Below, in pieces: positions 57,590 through 64,000 of a DNA stretch of 64,000 bases. Made by a program: the position numbers and the translations under genes. Where the stretch lies: contig OX365955.1 in assembly GCA_947247005.1 (NCBI GenBank), positions 35,443,822-35,507,821 on the forward strand, read 5' to 3'. Position 1 is the first letter of the stretch, and every line of letters starts with the position of its first letter. This DNA comes from Spisula solida (lineage: Eukaryota > Mollusca > Bivalvia > Venerida > Mactridae). The notes under the pieces were generated by a model. It searched no databases and was not told the origin of the DNA. It saw nothing but the letters and a program-made list of their open reading frames with translations.

Positions 57590-57905
57590 TGTCACTGTAC
57601 AAAAAGCCCATTACCTTTGCAAAAAGTAGGGCAGGCTAATGTGTCTCACATAACAGAGTGAGGTATTTATGGTGAAAAGGTGTTTCAAAGCAAAAGTTAA
57701 ACAAGATATTTCGTAAGTCCAAAAAGGGCAATAAATCTTCCAAAATGGCAGGGTGGAGTTATAAGTCTTACAGATACATATTGATGTTGAACAAGTGTTG
57801 TAAGTGTCTCAGCAATAGCTACCATAGTGTATGAGAGAACTCTAAAAGTCCAACTACGAGAGGTGTTCAACTTATATCTGAACAAAATTGAACATCCAGC
57901 ATTTT
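57590..57905 (+). repeat. single-copy relative of the ~165-bp core unit
   Basis: GTCCAAAAAGGGCAATAAAT and CTTCCAAAATGGCAGGGTGG resemble the GCATAATTTCAACAAAATGC core units at 2568-3243 and 24.6 kb. Ends not visible. Confidence 0.45.
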
Positions 57906-58224
57906 CATAAATTTCACATCGAAATCGAATTGTGTCTATTCAACAGTTTTTATTAATATATCAAGAGATATAAACAACCATTATAGAAAGTATATGTAAT
58001 ATCCTTAGAACAGAAACAACTATTGTATCTAGTGTGTTGATTTTGCATTTTTTAAGGCCAAAAACCTCCAAGTACTGATAGTGGGGTGACAATCAGCTCA
58101 AAAGTGGCTTATTTAAGGAGTAGGTGACAACTAAAGTAGAACAAGCAATGTTATATACCAAAATGTTCGCCTATGTCTGTACTATATGGAACTCCCGGCA
58201 TAAATTGTCAACGCGTGGTGCGGA

Positions 58225-58900
58225 CCTGGAAATCCAAGATGGCATCCAAGATGGCCGCCATAATTTACACATGCACTTAAAATTCTATGTTCTTAAGCAA
58301 TTTTTTATTTATGTACGTAGTCACAAATATTTGCTTGGATATTATTCATTTGATAATGTTTATCAAATGGACATACAAGACTGACCACTTTGAAGTCAAG
58401 GTCATTTCAAGGTCAAATTACGAAAAATAGCTGAAAAAATGATGTTTCATCACTTGTTTTCTTGTTTTAGCAGATATTTTATATTCAAATTGGTATTAAA
58501 AGTGATTAAAGTGTTGGTAAGCACATATTCTCTTATTATAAGTTCAATTTTCAATTCAAAATATTAAAACTTTGTCAAAACTGACATCATTATGCATGTA
58601 CATGTTGGCCGAGATGGCATTCTTAGATTGCTGCTTCCCTATTTAAAATTTTAGTATTCAAGTATTGACAGTATTATTTCTAATAGTATGATTAAATGTT
58701 TGTCTAAACATTATTAACTTTGTATTGTACTTCAAATGGACTTGAAAAAATGGACTTGAAAAATGACCTCTCAAGGTCAAGGTCAGTGTCATTTCAAGGT
58801 CAAATACAAAAAATATCTAAAAATTTGATATTTCATCGCAAATTGTTATTATAAAGTATGTTGAACATTGTTTTTTTGGTTTTAGATGTGATAGCAGGTA
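58225..58900 (+). repeat. two-copy ~385-bp tandem duplication with ATGGC motif
   Basis: AAGATGGCATCCAAGATGGC at 58233 recalls the foldback arms. CAAGGTCATTTCAAGGTCAA near 58398 recurs near 58784 with the following AAAATAGCTGAAAAAATGAT-like sequence. Confidence 0.6.
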
Positions 58901-59249
58901 TTCTTAGTTTAAATTCTTTCATTAGAAGTGATATATTTTTACTGGAAGGAGAAAATCTATTCAAATTTTGTGACCGAACATTATTTCCTGGAAGAGATTC
59001 TACGTAATGTACAATATGGCAGCAGTGAATCGTTTATTCTTGATCGTTGAACCTCTATATTTGACTGTATTATTGTTAATGGTTTGACAACATTTTATTT
59101 GACAGTTATTATACATTTATAATAATGCACCTATCAATATTTTGCACCAGGGTGGGGGAGCGGTGGGCATACAAGGGACTTTTGACAGAAGACAATTCCC
59201 GACAGACGGGCTTTTGACATGCTGCTTGATTCCTGATCCCGGGAAATAG

Positions 59250-59943
59250 ACTTTGGGGTGCTCATAACCAATGAATTACAGCCTAACCAGATCCTATGGG
59301 GTACACACAAGTCACAACAACAAGGTACAGACATCCAAGGCCCAATTAATAACCATTGAGTACAGTCACACCTGACGCTATGTGGTACTTACAACCAATG
59401 AATACAGTAATATTATGTCCTAAGGGGTACTCGGACCAACTGAGTACAGCCATACCAGGTGCAATAAAGCCATCATAGGTCTTTTGGGTATTTCACCACC
59501 ACTAATTTTGGCCATACTAATCCCTATGGGGTAGTTGCAACCACTTAATACAGCTATACCAGACCCTATGTGATAATGTTACCACTACCAATTACAGGCA
59601 CCCTATGCCACATGCCCTACTCACAACCACATAGCCAAATCACTATGCCCTAGGGTACTCACATCCACTGAGAACAGCCATTAAATGCCCTATTTGGTAC
59701 TTAACATAGCCTAGTACAGCAGTCCTAGGCCAGTTTATGTTCTCACCTCCAAAAGTTCAATCATCCAAGGTCCATTTGGATACCCACCACTACCGATCAC
59801 AGTCATACCAGGTCTTATAGATTACCCACCACCACAAACAACAGCCATCCTAGGTTCCATGTGGTACCCACCATCTTCAGTACAGCCATCTCAGGCCATA
59901 TTGGATACCCACCATTACAGAAAACAGCCATCTCAGGCCCTAT
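59250..59943 (+). repeat. ~60-bp minisatellite, left part
   Basis: Degenerate units built on GGGTACTCACAACCACTGAG, TACAGCCATACCAGGCCCTA. Interrupted at 59944 by a TIR element and resumed at 60791. Confidence 0.8.
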
Positions 59944-59945
59944 TA

Positions 59946-60788
59946 CTGTATTCCTAGAAATGGTTTCGCGCATTTTAAGTTAGCAACTTTCGCGGGAGGT
60001 ATCATTTCGCGAAGTTTAATAGCCACGAAAATGTTCCCTCCAACGAATCCGCGAACGTTTCTAGCTTCTTCATACTAAACATGCTAAAATCGCAAAACAT
60101 TACAAGTAGGATAATTGTACTTGCGCATACATGACGTGGGAACTTCTCTCAATAAATCCATATTTATAAAATCTAAGAACAATTGCGCTAATTTTCTCAA
60201 TATAAACATCAATTTCGATCCTCTAAGAATCGTGCATATTGTAGCTTGTGTAGACATAAACACTGCTATGACGTAGCGTGTAATGTGCTCAATGTAAACA
60301 AGCACAGGGGTACATGGTTGGGGTGTTAATGAATCAGTTTACTTCTACGTATAATGTTTGTTTTTGTCACGATTAAAGTCAATGTATTCCTGTACAGGTA
60401 TTCACAATAATCATTTCACATTTATTTGTTAAACATGTATGTTTGGTGGTTAATTCATAATTGTAACTATTTACCGGTTTATGTTGATAACACCTAGTGA
60501 AAACACTTTATGAAATCCTTTGTTATAAAGAGATTAATTGATCATCATAATTGTTATCAGGTCAGCTAAGGTCACAATCAATTGACTTTGATTTGTGTAT
60601 ACATGGATGGTGCTGACAAACAGTCCTATTGAAATTGCAATATGTGTCAAACATACCTTTATGCCGTAGCGACTTTAGTTTCGCGGAATTCGCGGGCGTT
60701 ATGATTCCGTGAAAATTTGTAGCCGCGAATATGCCGACGGTATGAAAAACGCGAAATACTGTATCCGCGAAAGTATCTAGGAATACAG
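59946..60788. mobile_element. TA-flanked MITE, TTCGCG-rich, second copy
   Basis: Left CTGTATTCCTAGAAATGG; right inverted CTGTATTCCTAGATACTTTC; TA at 59944-59945 and 60789-60790. Subterminal TTTCGCGGGAGG, GCCGCGAATATGCCGACGG and AACGCGAAATACTG match the 5722-6736 copy. 843 bp, no transposase. Confidence 0.88.
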
Positions 60789-60790
60789 TA

Positions 60791-60950
60791 TATACCCTAT
60801 ACCACAGATAACAGTCAGTGCAGGCCTCATTTGTTACCCACCTCCTCCGAGTAGAGCCATTGCAGGCCCTATTGGATACCTAACACCTCTGAGACAGCCA
60901 TCCCAGGCCCCATTTGGCACCCACTAACTCTTGAGTGCAGTCATGATGCT
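60791..60950 (+). repeat. ~60-bp minisatellite, right part
   Basis: GCAGGCCCTATTGGATACCT and CAGCCATCCCAGGCCCCATT continue the left array. Confidence 0.78.
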
Positions 60951-63824
60951 TACAATTCGCTTCTCTAATCGATGTTTCAATATTCTCCAGATTTTAATTC
61001 TATTGATACTTCATCAAGAGACTTAGGTATCCACTGTTTGGGTATAATATACTTCCAAGTCTAATTCATAAGTTACTTAATGACATATTTATAGGGCGAC
61101 AGGAAATGCAGTATTGGGGAAACACCCTGTCTTTGGCATGTTACCAGGAAAAGGATGTGTCACATTTTTGTCGAAATACAAGATCATGTCATGAAAGAGG
61201 CCCCCAATACACCAAGCTTAACTAACTCCAACTTATCTCTATCATCACAACCCTTTCTAAAATAGCAGACTCTGTCTATGTAATAATTTTCTCTAAGATA
61301 AAACTTTAACTCCCCAGGAACGACACATTTTTTCCAATCACTGTTCCGTAGTTGCATATACAGCCTCAAAGACCTTTGTCTGTGCTCTTTGTTTTGCTTG
61401 GCATTGAGCAAATGAACACATTATTTTTCATAAAGCCTATGGCTTTCACATGTACAATTAGCATTTTCAGTCATAGTACTGGAATGAGCGCTTTTTAAAG
61501 ACCCGAGAAAAAGTGCAGTGCACCGTATAGTATATATCACGTGTGCACCTGTAATCAATCATATTTAGTCTAGCGTTTGAATGAGCAAGACGTTCGTGCG
61601 ACAATGTCGCGTGGTAATTTTTGGTTTTTGCGTCGAAATTACGACTTTCGTTGGCAGTTTACATTCGAGGAAGGTAATTGCGATGAATGTATTGTATTTT
61701 TCAATCGTTATGAGTTTTTTATCTTCCGTTATTATCCTTTATTGTTGAACTAAGAAGACTTTTTTGGGAACCGGAAGCTAGTTTGTAAAACAGCTTATGT
61801 CACGATAATGATTACTTTGGCAGAGTTTTGAGCCGGTTTTGTCCCATGTCTTCTTTTTTCATTGCTAGTTTGTGATAGTAAAACATGGTTATTATAAAAA
61901 TATGTCCTCTGGACAATTTTATAGACGAATTACGTCTTTGTGCATAGTACGTAGTACATGCTTTTCGGATGTTAAAATTCGGACATATTTGTTCCGTTAT
62001 CCGAGTGAACGCGTCTTAGGACGCCGATTATAATGCAATGACCTAGTCTTTTGATTAGAGGAAATGTTTATTTACATGCCAAAAGTGTTGGCTTTATAAC
62101 ATTAATATGATATTGTCAAAAGGTCGACTGACTGTCCAGTCAGCGCTGCCAATAAAGCTTAGGCTTTGGCTATCTCTCAAGATACTTAGGTATCTGACTT
62201 TTGTTGTGAGTATCTCACGACCCTTGCAATTTTTAAATATGGGCTCTGTCTAACAGAGTTTTGTGAAAAGCCTGAGAGCACATGCTCATTTGATATGAAG
62301 GTTACGTTTTTGTACCTTTTATGAGAATATGAGAAATTAGCTTTATTAGCAGTTACAGAAAGTCACTTTGAGTCTGACACGGTTTATTTGATAATATAAC
62401 AGTGTGTTATGAGTACATAACCTTAGATGGAGACCATTTGTATATCGGATATTTATTCAGAGATTATTACATGGGCAGTACTTATTTTATATTTAGAAAG
62501 GTACTAAGAGTGTTATATTTCATGACAAACTCAGTTTGCGTGTAATTAGTTGATACTTGAGAAGAAGTTTCGTGATTAAGTAAGACCTGTTTTGAAGCAT
62601 AACGTAGAGTTCTTTGACTTTTGTCAGGGGAGAACATGTTTGATGCGTGTTTATGCTATTTTTAGAATCCATATGAACAAGCATTTAGGTTGCTTTTTGT
62701 CTGCTATGGGTATGTTTATATATGAATTTATTAATTTGCATGCTTATGCAATCAAGATATATTTTATGTAAATTTAGATTGGTTATCCTATGAGATAAAT
62801 CAATATTTGGTAGTTTGGATAGTTGCATTGAGTTGGAGTAATTCTAAATATTTGAAATCAGGTATAACGAATGACACTGTTTTTAAGTGACATGCAGGAT
62901 GGTTTAGCATGTTTATGATTATAATTATATTTGATTTCGCTATGAGTCTGTCAAAGGCACCAAATAGTGAGTATTTGGTGTTGATTGAATAAGTATTTTG
63001 TGAGTTAAAAGGTTTCATTTGAATAGAGATATCAAGTTCATGTTTATGAATTGTCTTTAATGATTACTTTATTTATACGGCAGTATTATGATGGCTTATA
63101 TTTATATATGATACTGAATAACTCAGATGTTTGGTGGAGAATTGGTTACAAGAGGAATGATGTTCATTTTGATGAATTGGTACATTTGGATACAGGTTGA
63201 ACTTATTTAGATGTATCTGCTTTTAGGTATTCATGTCATGAATTTTGGAAATATATGTTGCTGTATTCTTAAATTTAGCCTTATATCAATTATACTTATG
63301 AGATACTTGAAATGAGTGACTCAGTACGAATTACTTATAGACTTATTACCCAATGCTTTTTGCATTCTGAACATTATCACTGTAGCAACAAGTGTTGTGT
63401 ATTTATGACCGATGAGAGTACAAATTTTTAGTTGTTTATATTCATTTATTTGTCATGTGATGATAGGATGTTGTCAGTCGTTAGTATAAAATCTACTATA
63501 ATCTAGTATTTTTACTATAGTTCCTCTTGAGAAGGGATATATATATATTATGTAACCAGTATCCCTGGATATATGTTTATAAGTGAGACTGTTTTGGAGT
63601 ATCATGTATTTATAAATACACTGGATACGTGTAGTTTACGATGCATAATATTTTAACAGACTTATTTATGCACATCTATATGAGTAAATTTTTTCAGACC
63701 TTATGTCTGAACTTCAGGTTTTGGGTGTACCAAAGAGTATGTTTTGCTGTATTTTCCCAATATAATGGTCCTTTTCTGAGGATTTCAGGGTTTTCAGGAT
63801 TTTAACTTTCACCCATGCTTTAGT
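60951..63824. other. stretch with no recognised gene
   Basis: I searched the minus strand for upstream ITFG2 exons (propeller repeats, 'VSQPG') without success. A 75-codon minus ORF at 61184-61411 is unassigned. 61500-61690 has CACGTG and a TATATA run but no supported promoter call. Confidence 0.4.
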
Positions 63825-63926
63825 GATTATCAACTATAAACTTTACGGAGTGAAGCTGATATTTGAAAATGAGTGATTGATTATCAACTATAAACTTTAC
63901 AGAGTGAAGCTGATATTTGAAAATGA
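63825..63926 (+). repeat. 54-bp tandem duplication
   Basis: GATTATCAACTATAAACTTT ... GATATTTGAAAATGA occurs twice, 54 bp apart, with one difference (ACGGAG/ACAGAG). Confidence 0.9.
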
Positions 63927-64000
63927 CTTTTACAGTAAAGTTTAGCAGGATTGTTTAGTCATTGTTCATAGTTGGAAAGGAAGGGTTGAATTCACATACA

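Noticed and set aside
61184..61411. Upstream ITFG2 exon
   Set aside because: The 75-residue minus frame lacks propeller motifs and lacks convincing splice sites in phase with the 57.5-kb exon.
61500..61690. Promoter region (CACGTG, TATATA, CpGs)
   Set aside because: Isolated motifs in AT-rich DNA without an adjacent first exon that I could support.

Overview
The window looks like AT-rich invertebrate nuclear DNA, most likely from a bivalve mollusc. The evidence is very sparse spliced coding sequence, dense nested transposons, and abundant short elements with ~150-bp tandem cores that begin ACAAGAG and end GAGCTAAAA, a style typical of bivalve genomes. I cannot name the species. There is no bacterial-style gene organisation.

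The only host gene I recognise lies on the minus strand. Four small exons (57331-57494, 30296-30387, 16723-16840, 4529-4705) join in perfect phase. They encode about 183 residues matching the C-terminal half of ITFG2, a subunit of the KICSTOR complex that restrains mTORC1 at the lysosome. Their introns are about 27, 13.5 and 12 kb, so most of the window is intron filled with mobile DNA. The 5' exons were not found in 57.5-64 kb, and the exon after 4529 was not found either.

Layout: 0.3-4.1 kb is a mariner element gutted by two tandem-core elements. 4.75-9.1 kb is a 40-bp minisatellite split by a Tc1-like element that itself holds a MITE and further repeats. 9.3-11.0 kb is a LINE tail split by another tandem-core element. 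11.36-16.7 kb is a 20-bp minisatellite split by a 4.7-kb TIR element. 17 kb holds a MITE. 18.4-22.1 kb is a TIR element containing a full-length RTE-like LINE with an intact 988-codon ORF and 8-bp target duplications. 22.2-26.1 kb is a run of tandem-core elements. 27.5-28.8 kb is a hAT-like element with 8-bp target duplications and a long internal palindrome. 31.9-33.4 kb is a nearly intact, intron-containing DDE transposase with a long D-to-E spacing. 35.7-39.1 kb is a ~430-bp repeat split by a 2.9-kb TIR element with CCGCGG-rich ends. 39.6-50.3 kb holds several mariner, pogo and Tc1 relics. 50.3-51.6 kb is an inverted second copy of the 35.7-kb repeat, interrupted at a different site. 53.1-56.9 kb is a foldback element with long arms of ATGGCGGC repeats. 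59.2-60.95 kb is a third minisatellite split by a TIR element.

The most interesting signal is the ACAAGAG...GAGCTAAAA superfamily. Several subfamilies share one architecture: a 5' hairpin, a tandem core, a GACGGACGGAC-like tract and a 3' hairpin. The stem sequences differ between subfamilies but remain self-complementary, and the 5' subterminal motif tracks as the reverse complement of the 3' end.
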